From Pseudomonadota bacterium (GTDB lineage Bacteria > Pseudomonadota > Alphaproteobacteria > Sphingomonadales > Sphingomonadaceae), in assembly GCA_023400405.1 (NCBI GenBank), contig JAEXFD010000002.1:124001-188000 (forward strand): a stretch of 64,000 nucleotides of DNA. Reading direction: 5' to 3'. Shown here in pieces: positions 1 through 8,754 of the stretch (position 1 is the stretch's first letter; each line of letters begins with the position of its first letter). Below the pieces are notes generated by a model that was not told the origin of the DNA, made no database searches, and was given only the letters and a program-made list of their open reading frames with translations. The translations under genes were made by a program, and so were the position numbers.

Positions 1-104
1 TTGCCGACCGTCGACGCAGAATCCTGCGCGGCGGCGACCATCGGGAATGTCAGGGCGAGCGTAGAGACGCCAATGGCGAATTTGGAAAGCAGACGAGCGC
101 GCAC
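1..104 (-). CDS. N-terminus of a secreted protein (cut by window edge)
   Basis: Only the first 34 codons are present. The start is GTG at 104-102, preceded by a strong Shine-Dalgarno GGGGAGG (about 110-116). The translation begins with basic residues (MRARLLSK), then a hydrophobic stretch and an AAA-QD cleavage site, so it is a Sec signal peptide. It is divergent from the GH3 gene and shares its regulatory region, so a TonB-dependent receptor or another glycan-locus protein is likely; this is inference, since the mature protein lies outside the window. Confidence 0.6.
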   Translation of the reverse strand, partial: MRARLLSKFAIGVSTLALTFPMVAAAQDSASTVG

Positions 105-145
105 GATATCCTCCCCTCTAAGACGGGCGCGGTTCGTCCGCGCTC

Positions 146-160
146 TTGAGAACGTTCACT
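146..160. promoter_or_regulatory. Candidate LacI-family operator, copy 1
   Basis: The 15-mer TTGAGAACGTTCACT occurs here and again, identical, at 213-227. Its core GAACGTTC is a perfect palindrome with the AACGTT centre typical of LacI-family operators. Both copies lie between the divergent partial gene (start 104) and the GH3 gene (start 295). The cognate regulator is not obvious in the window; the LacI protein at 49-50 kb seems to recognise a different flank. Confidence 0.5.
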
Positions 161-171
161 TCCTTGATCGT

Positions 172-185
172 TTGACTCATGTCAA
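172..185. promoter_or_regulatory. Palindrome TTGAC-N4-GTCAA between the two operators
   Basis: TTGACTCATGTCAA is a perfect inverted repeat lying between the two LacI-type operators. It matches the FNR/FixK half-site pattern TTGA-N6-TCAA, but could equally be a pair of overlapping divergent -35 elements (TTGACT on plus, TTGACA on minus). No convincing -10 was found at 17 bases on either strand. Confidence 0.3.
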
Positions 186-212
186 GCTGCCCGATCGAGC
201 GAAAGCCTGCGG

Positions 213-227
213 TTGAGAACGTTCACT
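213..227. promoter_or_regulatory. Candidate LacI-family operator, copy 2
   Basis: Exact second copy of the 15-mer at 146-160, 67 bases downstream and 68 bases before the GH3 start codon. Two identical operators at this spacing would allow DNA looping or independent control of the two divergent promoters. Confidence 0.5.
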
Positions 228-294
228 CATTATGCTTGATGGGTGTGTGAATCATGCCACGCCGGCGAGCGGGGCCGAAGGAGAGGGACTTCGA

Positions 295-2571
295 ATGACG
301 AAAACAGGGACTATTCACCGCGCGTCGCTGGCTGCCCTGGCATTGGCGCTTGGCGCGGGATCGGGCGCCGCGCCGGTGCAGGCGCAGACCGCCGGCGCTC
401 CGGCCCGGTCGGTGCCGGCAGCCGACGCGCGCGCTCGGGCGGACGCGATCGTCGCGCGGATGACGCTCGAGGAAAAGATCGCGCTGCTCCACGGCCTCTT
501 CCCGCCGATGGCAGCGGGCAAGACCGGCAACGAACTGATACCCTCGGCCGGCCATATCGACGGCGTTCCGCGCCTCGGCGTGCCGCTGGTCCGCGAGAGC
601 GATGCCTCGCTCGGCGTGGCCAACCAGGTCGAGCAGCGCAAGGGCGACGTCGCGACTGCGCTGCCTTCGAGCCTGGCGACCGCGGCGAGCTTCGATCCCG
701 CGATCGCCCATGCCGGCGGCGCGATGATCGGCGCGGAAGCGCGCGACAAGCGGTTCAACGTGCTGCTCGCCGGCGGCGTCAACCTGACGCGCGATCCCTG
801 GAATGGGCGCAACTTCGAATATCTCGGCGAGGATCCGCTGCTCGCCGGCACGCTCGCCGGCGCGCATATTGCTGGGGTGCAGAGCAATCGCATCGTCTCG
901 ACGATCAAGCACTTCGCGCTCAATGCCCAGGAAACCGGCCGGATGGTGCTCGACGCCCGGATCGGCGAAGCGGCGCTGCGGATGAGCGACCTGCTCGCCT
1001 TCCAGATCGCGATCGAAACCGGCCAGCCGGGCTCGGTGATGTGCGCCTACAACAAGGTCAATGGCGACTGGGCGTGCGAGAACAAACACCTGCTGACGGA
1101 CGTGCTCAAGCGCGACTGGGGCTATCGCGGCTGGGTGATGAGTGACTGGGGCGCGGTCCACTCCACCGTCAAGGCGGCCAATGCCGGACTCGACCAGCAG
1201 TCCGGGCAGGAACTCGACAAGGCGATCTTCTTCGGCGCCCCGCTCGCCGAGGCCGTTGCCAAGGGCGACGTCTCGATGGCGCGGATCGACGACATGGTCG
1301 CGCGCTACCTCACCGGCCTGATCGAGACCGGCGCCTACGATACCGCCATGCCGGCCAAGGCGATCGTCCCGGATTACGCTGCCCACGCCCAGGTCGCCCA
1401 GCGCGCCGCCGAGGCCGGGATCGTCCTGCTCAAGAACGAAGGCGGCGTGCTGCCGCTCGCGCGGACCGCGCGGCGTATCGTCGTGATCGGCGGCAATGCC
1501 GATGTCGGCGTGCTGTCGGGCGGCGGATCGTCGCAGGTCCGCTCGGTGGGGGGCGCCCCGGTCGAGATTCCGCTCGCCTATGGCGGCTCGGCCTCGTTTG
1601 CGCGGATCACCTATCATGCCTCGTCGCCGCTGCTCGCGCTGCGCAAGGCGCTGCCCGGCGCGCAGATCAGCTGGGTCGATGGGCGCAGCCTGAACGCGAC
1701 GGTCGAGGCGGCGAAGAAGGCCGATCTCGCGATCGTCTTCGCCACGCAATGGACCACCGAGGCGGACGACGTTCCGGACCTGCGGCTGCCGAACCATCAG
1801 GATGCGCTGATCGCTGCGATCGCCGCGGCGCAACCGCGCACCGTCGCCGTGCTGGAGACCGGTGGGCCGGTGCTGATGCCTTGGCTCGACAAGGTGCCGG
1901 CGGTCGTCCAGGCTTGGTATCCCGGCCAGCGCGGTGGCGAAGCCATCGCGGCGATCCTCACCGGCGCGGCCAATCCGTCCGGCCGCCTGCCGATCACCTT
2001 TCCCGCCGATGCCTCGCAGCCGCCGCGTCCGCGCCCCGTGGGGCTCGACCGGCTCACCGGGCTGGAAGCAGCGGCTGCCGCCAATCCGGCGGCGGCTTCC
2101 GGCGTCAAGCTCGAAAGCTTCCCGGTCGATTATGTCGAGGGGGCGGATGTCGGCTACCGCTGGTATGAGAAGAAGGCGCTGAAGCCGCTGTTCCCGTTCG
2201 GCCATGGCCTCAGCTACACCCAGTTCGCCTATCGAAACCCGGTCGTCAGCGGCGGTCGCGCGCTCACCATTTCTTTCGAGGTGGTCAACACCGGCAAGCG
2301 CGCTGGCGCCGACGTGCCGCAGGTCTATGTCGCGCGCGATGGAGACGATGCGCCGATGCGGCTTGCCGCCTTCACGCGCGTCACGCTGAAGCCGGGGGAA
2401 GTCCGCCGCGTAACGCTCGTCGCCGAGCCGCGGATCATCGCCGATTACGACACCCGCCTGCCGGGCTGGCGGATCGAGGCCGGTCGCTATCGGGTGGCGC
2501 TGGCGCGCGACGCGATGGACCGCTCGACGGTGCTGACCACCACGCTCGATGCGCAGACGATGAAGCCCTGA
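295..2571 (+). CDS. Glycoside hydrolase family 3 beta-glucosidase, exported
   Basis: A 758-residue GH3 enzyme that should release terminal glucose from beta-glucans or oligosaccharides. The start is ATG 295, not the in-frame ATG at 232: GGAGAGGG precedes 295 and the protein then starts with a signal peptide ending near PVQAQ. The N-terminal barrel carries the nucleophile motif VMSDWG with D284; the alpha/beta sandwich follows, and the C-terminal third (from about residue 660) has the fibronectin-III-like domain of long GH3 enzymes. The neighbouring GH16 and GH55-like genes suggest a role at the end of beta-1,3-glucan breakdown in the periplasm. Exact linkage specificity cannot be read from sequence. 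Confidence 0.9.
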   Translation: MTKTGTIHRASLAALALALGAGSGAAPVQAQTAGAPARSVPAADARARADAIVARMTLEEKIALLHGLFPPMAAGKTGNELIPSAGHIDGVPRLGVPLVRESDASLGVANQVEQRKGDVATALPSSLATAASFDPAIAHAGGAMIGAEARDKRFNVLLAGGVNLTRDPWNGRNFEYLGEDPLLAGTLAGAHIAGVQSNRIVSTIKHFALNAQETGRMVLDARIGEAALRMSDLLAFQIAIETGQPGSVMCAYNKVNGDWACENKHLLTDVLKRDWGYRGWVMSDWGAVHSTVKAANAGLDQQSGQELDKAIFFGAPLAEAVAKGDVSMARIDDMVARYLTGLIETGAYDTAMPAKAIVPDYAAHAQVAQRAAEAGIVLLKNEGGVLPLARTARRIVVIGGNADVGVLSGGGSSQVRSVGGAPVEIPLAYGGSASFARITYHASSPLLALRKALPGAQISWVDGRSLNATVEAAKKADLAIVFATQWTTEADDVPDLRLPNHQDALIAAIAAAQPRTVAVLETGGPVLMPWLDKVPAVVQAWYPGQRGGEAIAAILTGAANPSGRLPITFPADASQPPRPRPVGLDRLTGLEAAAAANPAAASGVKLESFPVDYVEGADVGYRWYEKKALKPLFPFGHGLSYTQFAYRNPVVSGGRALTISFEVVNTGKRAGADVPQVYVARDGDDAPMRLAAFTRVTLKPGEVRRVTLVAEPRIIADYDTRLPGWRIEAGRYRVALARDAMDRSTVLTTTLDAQTMKP

Positions 2572-2579
2572 GCAGATCC

Positions 2580-2607
2580 CGTCGTCCCGGCAGGGGCCGG
2601 GACGACG
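2580..2607. terminator. Bidirectional terminator hairpin between convergent genes
   Basis: Perfect 12-bp inverted repeat (CGTCGTCCCGGC, loop AGGG, GCCGGGACGACG) in the 39 bases between the converging GH3 and GH16 genes. The T-run is weak (GTTTC), so termination efficiency is uncertain. Confidence 0.6.
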
Positions 2608-2610
2608 GTT

Positions 2611-3432
2611 TCACTTGCGCCGTTTGGCGCCGCCGGGGGCGGCCCAATAGCGGACATAGTCGATCGCCATGCGCTGCGGCAGCGCCGCGTCGTCGATGCC
2701 CTTGGCGCCGCCCCAGTCGCCCCCCATCGCCAGGTTGAGGATCATCTGGAACGGCTTGTCATAGGGCCAGGCGGCGGCGTCGCCGGGCCGGTCGTTGAGC
2801 ACGCGCATATAGGCGCGGCCGTCCACGCCGATCAGGATCGCATCGGGCCGCCATTCGAGCTGGTAGCGATGGAAGGCGGTGCAGGCGGTCGGCAGCGGAT
2901 GCTCGGCGCCGCGCTGGGTGCCCTTGAGGTGGTTGTAGGCGGCGCTGTGCAGCGTCGCGTGGACGATGTTGGGGTTCCAGCCCACCATTTCCATGATGTC
3001 GATCTCGCCCATCGCCGGCCATTCGCCCTTATCGGGCAACAGCCAGATCGCCGGCCAAGTGCCGCGGCCGCAGGGCAGCTTGGCGCGGATCTCGTAGAAG
3101 CCATAGCCCATGGCGCGCCGGCTGATCAGCTTGGCGGAGGTATAGTCCTGGCCGCCCGAATCGGGATGGCGCGGCGTTTCGCGGCGCGCTTCGATCACCA
3201 GTGCGCCGCCGGTCACTCGGGCATTGTCAGGCCCGTAATACTGCTTCTCGTGATTGGGCCAGCCTTCGCGATTGCGTGAGGTGTCGAACCGCCATTTCGC
3301 CGGATCGACCCGCATGCCGCCGAACTCGTCGGCGAAGTCGGGCTTGCGCTTGGGCGCGGCGATCGGCTGGTCGGTGCGGTGGTCGCTTGCGCCGAGCGTG
3401 ACGGTCTGGAGGGCAAAGAGGATCGACAGCAT
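2611..3432 (-). CDS. Glycoside hydrolase family 16 endo-beta-glucanase
   Basis: A 273-residue GH16 protein. The active-site motif GEIDIME is visible with nucleophile E143, D145 and acid/base E148, in the form without an insertion that is usual for laminarinases and lichenases. Aromatic patches (WPAIWLLP, WNPN) line the expected cleft. The N-terminus is short and hydrophobic and probably a signal peptide. Its start overlaps the stop of the upstream beta-helix gene by one base (TGATG), so the two are translationally coupled. Likely cuts beta-1,3- or mixed-linkage glucan; preference is inferred from the neighbours. Confidence 0.88.
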   Translation of the reverse strand: MLSILFALQTVTLGASDHRTDQPIAAPKRKPDFADEFGGMRVDPAKWRFDTSRNREGWPNHEKQYYGPDNARVTGGALVIEARRETPRHPDSGGQDYTSAKLISRRAMGYGFYEIRAKLPCGRGTWPAIWLLPDKGEWPAMGEIDIMEMVGWNPNIVHATLHSAAYNHLKGTQRGAEHPLPTACTAFHRYQLEWRPDAILIGVDGRAYMRVLNDRPGDAAAWPYDKPFQMILNLAMGGDWGGAKGIDDAALPQRMAIDYVRYWAAPGGAKRRK

Positions 3433-5213
3433 CAGTGGTCTCCGGCGTCGGGGGGATAACGAGTGAGCGTCTGGCGGATCGCACCGGGCCGGGCGGCGGC
3501 GCCGGCCTCGTTGACCAGGTGCGCGATCGTGCCCTTGCCGCCACCCAGCGAGATGGTGGTGACGTTAGCGACGCGCACCCCCGGGCGCTTCGGCACTTCC
3601 ACGGCGCTTTCGAGCACGATCGAAGGATCGGCGGTCAGGTTCGCATAGATGCCCATGCCCACCGCCTCGTGCCGCGTCACGCTATCGGCGACCTTATACG
3701 CGGCCCAGCCGCGCGTCTTGCCCGCCATCCACCCGGCCTGGCTCGGCGGATCGTAAGGCAGCTCGTTCTGATAGAAGAAGGTCCGCCCGCGCTCGCCTGT
3801 CCAATAGGTCTGGTAGCGGCGGAAATGCTCGACGAACAAGCCGTACATCGTCACGTCGTCGCCATTCACCACCAGCCCCTGGTTGCCGATGCTCTCGTCC
3901 CACCCGACATGCACGCGACCCGCCTCTCGATCCCCATGATCGGCGCGCCAGATCCATAGATGGTCGCCGATCACGTCGTGGCTGTTGATCTCGAGCGCCG
4001 TCTCGACATTGCCGATCGTCGCGCCGCCGATGCGGAAGAACAGATCTGCCAACAATGTCGGGTCGTCCGCATGGCTGCGCGAGGCGCCGCGCGGGCCGAT
4101 CTCTACCAGCACTGGCGACATCTGCGGGCCGGCGTCGATCAACAGGCCCGCGATCGTGACTCCCGGCACGTCGGCGACGGTGATCGCCTTGCTTCCCGCC
4201 GCGGTGAGCAGGGTCGCGAGGCCGAGGCCCAGCAGCACGGTGCCGGGCCGGGTGACTCGGATCGGCTCGCGCAGGCGATAGATCCCCGGCGTGAAGAGCA
4301 GGTGTCGGCCCGCGGCCAGTGCGCGATTGAGCGTCGCGGCCGTCATCTCGGGCCGGGCGATCAGGAAGTGCGACAGCGGGATCGTGCGCCCCGCCTTCTG
4401 CGCGGGCCAGCTCGGGCCGCTGGCGGCGCGTCGAAGCGGCGGAACCTGGACCTGCCATTCGCCGCCCGCGCCGACGCAGAGAAACGGCTTTTCGCGGATC
4501 AGCGGCACGTCGGGAAGCGTGGTATAGGGCGGCTCGGGGAAGCTCGAGCGCGGCGCGCCGGCCACCCCCATGAACATCATGTTCCAGTTCGCACCTTCCC
4601 AGCCGCCGATCGCAGCGTTTCGGCTGAACCATTGCTGCTGGGTGCCGGATCGGATCGTCCCATCGACTCGACAGTCGGCAAGGAAGCCGCCGCTCGACCA
4701 GCCGCCATCGTCGAGCGCAAGATCACCCTGAAGGTCGATGCGCCGATACGGCGCCGCCTGCGAGACGGCCCAGCGATCCTGGCGATCGGGCGGGCGAATG
4801 GCGAGGTTCTCGGCGCCGCGCCAGAAATTCACCAGCGCCATGCCCTTGGCCCAGTCCGCCTCGGCATGGACATGGCCGTCGATCACCACGTCGCCCGGCT
4901 CGCGGCCAAGGCCGGCAACCTGGGTGAAGAAGCCGACATTCACATCGACGGCGTAGCGCCCGGGCTTGAACAGGATAGCGTAGCGCGCATCGGTGAAATG
5001 CGCCCGTTCCTGTGCGCGGAAAATGGCGTCTATGCGCGCCTGCGTCACCGAGGGGGGAATGGAAGGATCGATCAACAGGACGTTCGGCCCGAAATCGGGA
5101 TCGCCGCCTTTGGCCGGCTCTCCTCCCCAGGCGGGTCCGGTCGCCAGGGCGGCGGCCCCGCCCGCCAGCAGCGTTCGACGCGACACCTTGGAGCAGCGTT
5201 CCTGCCGATTCAT
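3432..5213 (-). CDS. Tat-exported parallel beta-helix protein, GH55-like
   Basis: 593 residues. The N-terminus carries a twin-arginine motif (SRRTLLAG) and an AlaGly-rich h-region, so export is through Tat. The rest has the pattern of a double right-handed beta-helix, with repeats such as VLLIDPSIPP, VVIDGHVHAE and TVLLGLGLAT, as in GH55 exo-beta-1,3-glucanases; homologues are often mislabelled adenylyl cyclase. It heads an operon with the GH16 gene. Carbohydrate-active function is well supported by context, family membership less so; I could not identify the catalytic glutamate with certainty. Confidence 0.65.
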   Translation of the reverse strand: MNRQERCSKVSRRTLLAGGAAALATGPAWGGEPAKGGDPDFGPNVLLIDPSIPPSVTQARIDAIFRAQERAHFTDARYAILFKPGRYAVDVNVGFFTQVAGLGREPGDVVIDGHVHAEADWAKGMALVNFWRGAENLAIRPPDRQDRWAVSQAAPYRRIDLQGDLALDDGGWSSGGFLADCRVDGTIRSGTQQQWFSRNAAIGGWEGANWNMMFMGVAGAPRSSFPEPPYTTLPDVPLIREKPFLCVGAGGEWQVQVPPLRRAASGPSWPAQKAGRTIPLSHFLIARPEMTAATLNRALAAGRHLLFTPGIYRLREPIRVTRPGTVLLGLGLATLLTAAGSKAITVADVPGVTIAGLLIDAGPQMSPVLVEIGPRGASRSHADDPTLLADLFFRIGGATIGNVETALEINSHDVIGDHLWIWRADHGDREAGRVHVGWDESIGNQGLVVNGDDVTMYGLFVEHFRRYQTYWTGERGRTFFYQNELPYDPPSQAGWMAGKTRGWAAYKVADSVTRHEAVGMGIYANLTADPSIVLESAVEVPKRPGVRVANVTTISLGGGKGTIAHLVNEAGAAARPGAIRQTLTRYPPDAGDH

Positions 5214-5279
5214 TGATTCTCCCTCTCCCTGGTTTGCAACCGCCCTCGAGGCAGTGCCATTATCCCTCCCGGCTCCACG

Positions 5280-5591
5280 CTAGAAGAAGCGGGGTATCGG
5301 CCCTGGGTGCGGGGTCTGGTCGGGCAATTCGACAAGGACCTCGTCGATATAGCACCAGCCCCATCCTTCGGGCGGATCATAGCCTTCCATGATCGGATGC
5401 CCGCTCGCCTCGAAATGCGCAGTGGCGTGACGGTGGGGCGACTGGTCGCAGCAGCCGACATGGCCGCATTCTCGGCACAGCCTGAGATGCACCCACCAAC
5501 TGCCGATCGCGAGGCATTCCTCGCATCCGGCGGCCCTGGGCGTCACCGTCCGTACGGTGATGCTCGACAAATGGGAGCAACCTTTCATCAT
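5280..5591 (-). CDS. UBP-type zinc finger protein
   Basis: About 103 residues forming one ZnF-UBP domain: CEEC, CREC, GCCD and spaced histidines (HRHATAHFEASGH) give the Cys/His ligand set. In eukaryotes this fold binds the ubiquitin C-terminus; in bacteria the small stand-alone forms have no established role. AAGGAG sits just upstream of tandem ATGs at 5591 and 5588; either is possible, with 5588 giving the better spacing. The gap to dld is only 48 bases, so it probably belongs to the dld transcript. Confidence 0.75.
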   Translation of the reverse strand: MMKGCSHLSSITVRTVTPRAAGCEECLAIGSWWVHLRLCRECGHVGCCDQSPHRHATAHFEASGHPIMEGYDPPEGWGWCYIDEVLVELPDQTPHPGPIPRFF

Positions 5592-5639
5592 TTTCTCCTT
5601 GGTTGGCCGGGCAATCGACAACGGAAGACGTCCCGAAGT

Positions 5640-7343
5640 TCATGCCCAGTCCGCCTTGCGCGACGTCTGGCCGATGCCGGGGTTGAGGCTGTTGGTCGGA
5701 TCGAGTGCGCGATAGTGCGCGGCGAGTGCCGGTTTGGCGGGATAGAGATGGCCGACATTGTGCTCGGCTGGATATTCGGCACCGCGCGCATCGAGCAGTG
5801 CCAGCATCGCCGCCTCGAACGCGTGCGCATCCTCGCCCTTGCGCAGCAGATAGTCGCGGTGAAAGACGTGGCAGAAGAAGTGCCCGCAATAGCTCACGCC
5901 GACGATCTTCTCGGCCAGGGCAGGGGGCAGCTTCTCGTCCCAATCGTCGTCGTTGCGCCGGTGCGCGACGTCGAGCGCGACAAAGTCTTCGACCGTGTCG
6001 CGGTGGAGCGCCCGGTACCGGATTGAGGCGCCGGCGACGGCGAAGCGATGGAGAAAGGCCTTTTCCCCCTCCTCCTTGCTGCACTCGAAATAATCGCCCT
6101 GCGCGGAGGGGAATATCTGGTGGAGCAGGTCACGCGCCTCGGCGATGCCCGTGCCGCCCATGCGCAGGATCAGGTGATGTTCGAAACGCCGATCGAAGTC
6201 GCGCATCCGTTCAGGGAGATGGCTGGGCAACAGCGACATGGCGGCCTGGACGATCCGGTCCGACAGGTCGCGCGGCATCCACGATTGCCGCGCGCAAAAG
6301 GCGTCGATCCGAGCCTTGATCGCAAACAGCTGCGGCAGCCGCTTGGCGCCGAGATGGCGCACCGCGAGAAAGGTGTCCTTGCCATAGCGCTCGGTCAGCC
6401 GGAACGCGGATCGGTGGATATATTCGCCCTGGATCGGCAAGTCCGCGAAGTGCGTGAGGATCGTGCGCCGAATGGCGCTGAGCTCGGCCGGATCGTTGGT
6501 CCCGATATAGAAGTCGGCGGTTTCCGCCTCGCGCGGAAACGTGTCGAGCCGGACCGCGAAGACGACGACATGGCCTCCGCTGCCGGACGCTTCGAACAGG
6601 CGGTTCGGGTCGTTATTGTACCGGGCGGGAGTGTCGGCATCGACCTCGCGGACGTGCTGCTGGTAATGATGGTCGGAGCAGGCGCGGTCGGGTGCGTCCA
6701 AGATCTCGGCCTCGCTCAGCTCGCCGCGATCGAGCCTGGCGAGCATCGTCTCGGGGTCGTCGCCAAGCGCGACGCCGAGATGGTTCACCAGCCGCACGCT
6801 GCGATCGGGCTCGATCCGCGCATAGAGTGCCATCTGCGTGAAGGCGGGCCCGCGGTGGATCAATGCGCCGCCCGAATTGTTGCACACGCCGCCCAGGATC
6901 GAGGCGCCGATGCACGACGACCCGATCCGCGAATGCGGCTCGCGTCCCGCGGCGGCGGCGATCGACTCGAGCTCGAACAGGCGCGAACCCGGCAGGCAGA
7001 TCACTTGGTGGCCGTCGCGGATCAGCTGGATGCCGGCGATCCGCATCGCGCTGACGATCACGATCGGTCGATCGTAATCATCGCCATCGGGGGTCGATCC
7101 ACCGGTGAGCCCGGTATTCGCCGCCTGGACGATCAGGATCACTCCTGCGCGCGCGCAGGCATTCACGACGCGCCACAGCTCGACCAGGCTGCCGGGTCGC
7201 ACCACCGCCAGTGCCCGGCCGCCGCCGAAGCGATAGCCCATCCGATACCGCCGGGTTCGCCCTTCGCTGGTCAGCACGTCGCGACGACCGACGATCCCCG
7301 CCAAGGCGCGGATCAGTTCGGCACCGGCATCGCGATCGGCCAT
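5640..7343 (-). CDS. dld: D-lactate dehydrogenase, quinone-dependent (Dld)
   Basis: A 567-residue FAD enzyme of the E. coli Dld type, oxidising D-lactate to pyruvate and passing electrons to membrane quinone. The FAD-binding PCMH half is N-terminal (LVELWRVVNACARAG, then ANTGLTGGSTP and IGGSILGGVCNNSGG-like loops), followed by the Dld membrane-binding region and a C-terminal cap ending in YPAEHNVGHLY. Length matches the family. No signal peptide, in keeping with a peripheral cytoplasmic-face protein. The start codon overlaps the stop of a 13-codon upstream ORF. Confidence 0.92.
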   Translation of the reverse strand: MADRDAGAELIRALAGIVGRRDVLTSEGRTRRYRMGYRFGGGRALAVVRPGSLVELWRVVNACARAGVILIVQAANTGLTGGSTPDGDDYDRPIVIVSAMRIAGIQLIRDGHQVICLPGSRLFELESIAAAAGREPHSRIGSSCIGASILGGVCNNSGGALIHRGPAFTQMALYARIEPDRSVRLVNHLGVALGDDPETMLARLDRGELSEAEILDAPDRACSDHHYQQHVREVDADTPARYNNDPNRLFEASGSGGHVVVFAVRLDTFPREAETADFYIGTNDPAELSAIRRTILTHFADLPIQGEYIHRSAFRLTERYGKDTFLAVRHLGAKRLPQLFAIKARIDAFCARQSWMPRDLSDRIVQAAMSLLPSHLPERMRDFDRRFEHHLILRMGGTGIAEARDLLHQIFPSAQGDYFECSKEEGEKAFLHRFAVAGASIRYRALHRDTVEDFVALDVAHRRNDDDWDEKLPPALAEKIVGVSYCGHFFCHVFHRDYLLRKGEDAHAFEAAMLALLDARGAEYPAEHNVGHLYPAKPALAAHYRALDPTNSLNPGIGQTSRKADWA

Positions 7344-7384
7344 CAGCCTTGCGGTTCCGCGCCGCCCGTAGCCCGGTTCGTCAT
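7343..7384 (-). other. Possible 13-codon leader ORF before dld
   Basis: On the minus strand AGGAAGCGGAA is followed by ATG at 7384, then 12 codons and a TGA that overlaps the dld ATG (TGATG). The ribosome site here is better than that of dld itself, so translation of dld may be coupled to this short ORF. It may also be chance; no conserved peptide is recognised. Confidence 0.25.
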
Positions 7385-7409
7385 TTCCGCTTCCTCGGTC
7401 CTGTCGCCT

Positions 7410-8606
7410 TCACTGCCGAACGCGATGGCGGAGTTGCAGGCCGGCGGCAAGCAGCGCGAACGCGATTCCGAGCAGAGACACTGCCGTCCATCCGCCTGCA
7501 CCCCAGGCCGCAGTCGCCAGCGCCGCGCCGCCAGCGCCGCCGAGGAACATCGATCCCATGAAGATGGTATTGAGCCGGGCCCGCGCCTCGGGGCGCAGCG
7601 CGTAGACGATGTGCTGGTTGGACACGAGCGCGCTCTGCACCGCGAAATCGAGCAGGATGCAGCCGACGACCAGGCCCGCGATCGCCTGCCACAGGCCGAA
7701 CACCGCCCAGGCGGCCACGCTGAGCAGCGTTCCCCCGAGGATCACCTTGCCCGGCCCCCGGCGATCGGCATAGCGGCCCGCGATTGGCGCGGCGAGGATC
7801 CCGATTGCGCCGACGATCCCGAACAGCCCGGCGATTTCCGGGCCGAGGCGGAACCGTGGCTCTTGCAGGTGAAGCGCGAGGATCGACCAGAACGCAGTGA
7901 ACGCGCCGAACAACAGCGCCTGGGTGAGCGCCGCGATCCGCAGCGGGGGAAACTCGCGCCAGAGATGCACCAGCGATCCCATCAGCCGGCGATAACCGAT
8001 CTCGCTGTCGGGCTTGCTGTGCGGAAGGGCCGCGGCCATCAGCCCGCCCGCTCCCAATGCCAGCGGCACGCCCAGCCAGAACATCGCCCGCCACCCGTGA
8101 TGCGCCGCGACGAAGCCCGCCAGCGTCCGGCTGAGCAGGATGCCGCACAATAGCCCGGCCATGACCGTTCCGACGGTCGCGCCGCGCTTCTCGGGAGCGG
8201 AAAGATGCGCGGCCAGCGGCACGATCTGTTGCGCGACGGTCGAGGCGATGCCGAGAAGGAGCGAGGCGACGAGCAACAGCGCAGCGTTGGGCGCCAGCGC
8301 AGCACCGACCAGGCCGAGGGCGAGCAGCGCGAACTGGACGACGATCAGCCGCCGCCGCTCGATCAGGTCTCCGAGCGGCACGAGCGCGAAGAGGCCGAGC
8401 GCATAGCCGAGCTGGGTTGCGGTCGGCACCAGCGCCGTCGTGCCGCCGGGCAGGTCCCGCTCCATGATTCCGAGCATCGGCTGGTTATAATAGATGTTCG
8501 CGACGGCCAGGCCGGCAGCGATCGCCATCGCCAGGGTCAGGCCGCGGCCGATCGCCGGCGCGATCGGGTCGGGACGGCTCTCGCCAGATGCAGCTTGGGA
8601 ATTCAT
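7410..8606 (-). CDS. Major facilitator superfamily transporter (DHA1-like)
   Basis: 398 residues with about 12 hydrophobic segments. The N-terminal half has NIYYNQPMLG in the first helix and the loop 2-3 signature GDLIERRRLIV; the second half has the related GRYADRRG loop. This resembles YnfM/arabinose-efflux-like exporters; substrate unknown. The ATG at 8606 (MNSQAASG) is chosen because AAGGA lies seven bases upstream; the longer frame to 8636 has no ribosome site. It may share a transcript with dld (gap 66 bases). Confidence 0.85.
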   Translation of the reverse strand: MNSQAASGESRPDPIAPAIGRGLTLAMAIAAGLAVANIYYNQPMLGIMERDLPGGTTALVPTATQLGYALGLFALVPLGDLIERRRLIVVQFALLALGLVGAALAPNAALLLVASLLLGIASTVAQQIVPLAAHLSAPEKRGATVGTVMAGLLCGILLSRTLAGFVAAHHGWRAMFWLGVPLALGAGGLMAAALPHSKPDSEIGYRRLMGSLVHLWREFPPLRIAALTQALLFGAFTAFWSILALHLQEPRFRLGPEIAGLFGIVGAIGILAAPIAGRYADRRGPGKVILGGTLLSVAAWAVFGLWQAIAGLVVGCILLDFAVQSALVSNQHIVYALRPEARARLNTIFMGSMFLGGAGGAALATAAWGAGGWTAVSLLGIAFALLAAGLQLRHRVRQ

Positions 8607-8754
8607 CGGACGATCCTTGGCGTTGCTCGCGCCCATCCGGTCTCGGCAGGCGGAGGGGTTCCGGGCGCCGATATGGCAGCTGAAATGGGATCGCGGTACT
8701 CACCCGATCGGTGGAAATTGCCGGACTCCAAGCGATCCCGATCTATCCGGTCGT

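Noticed and set aside
5230..5245. GGTTTGCAACC near-palindrome before the beta-helix gene as an operator
   Set aside because: Only four bases per arm match and there is no second copy in the locus; too weak to report as a site.
6048..8153. 701-codon open frame on the plus strand
   Set aside because: Spans the antisense of dld and of the MFS gene; no start signal or domain seen.
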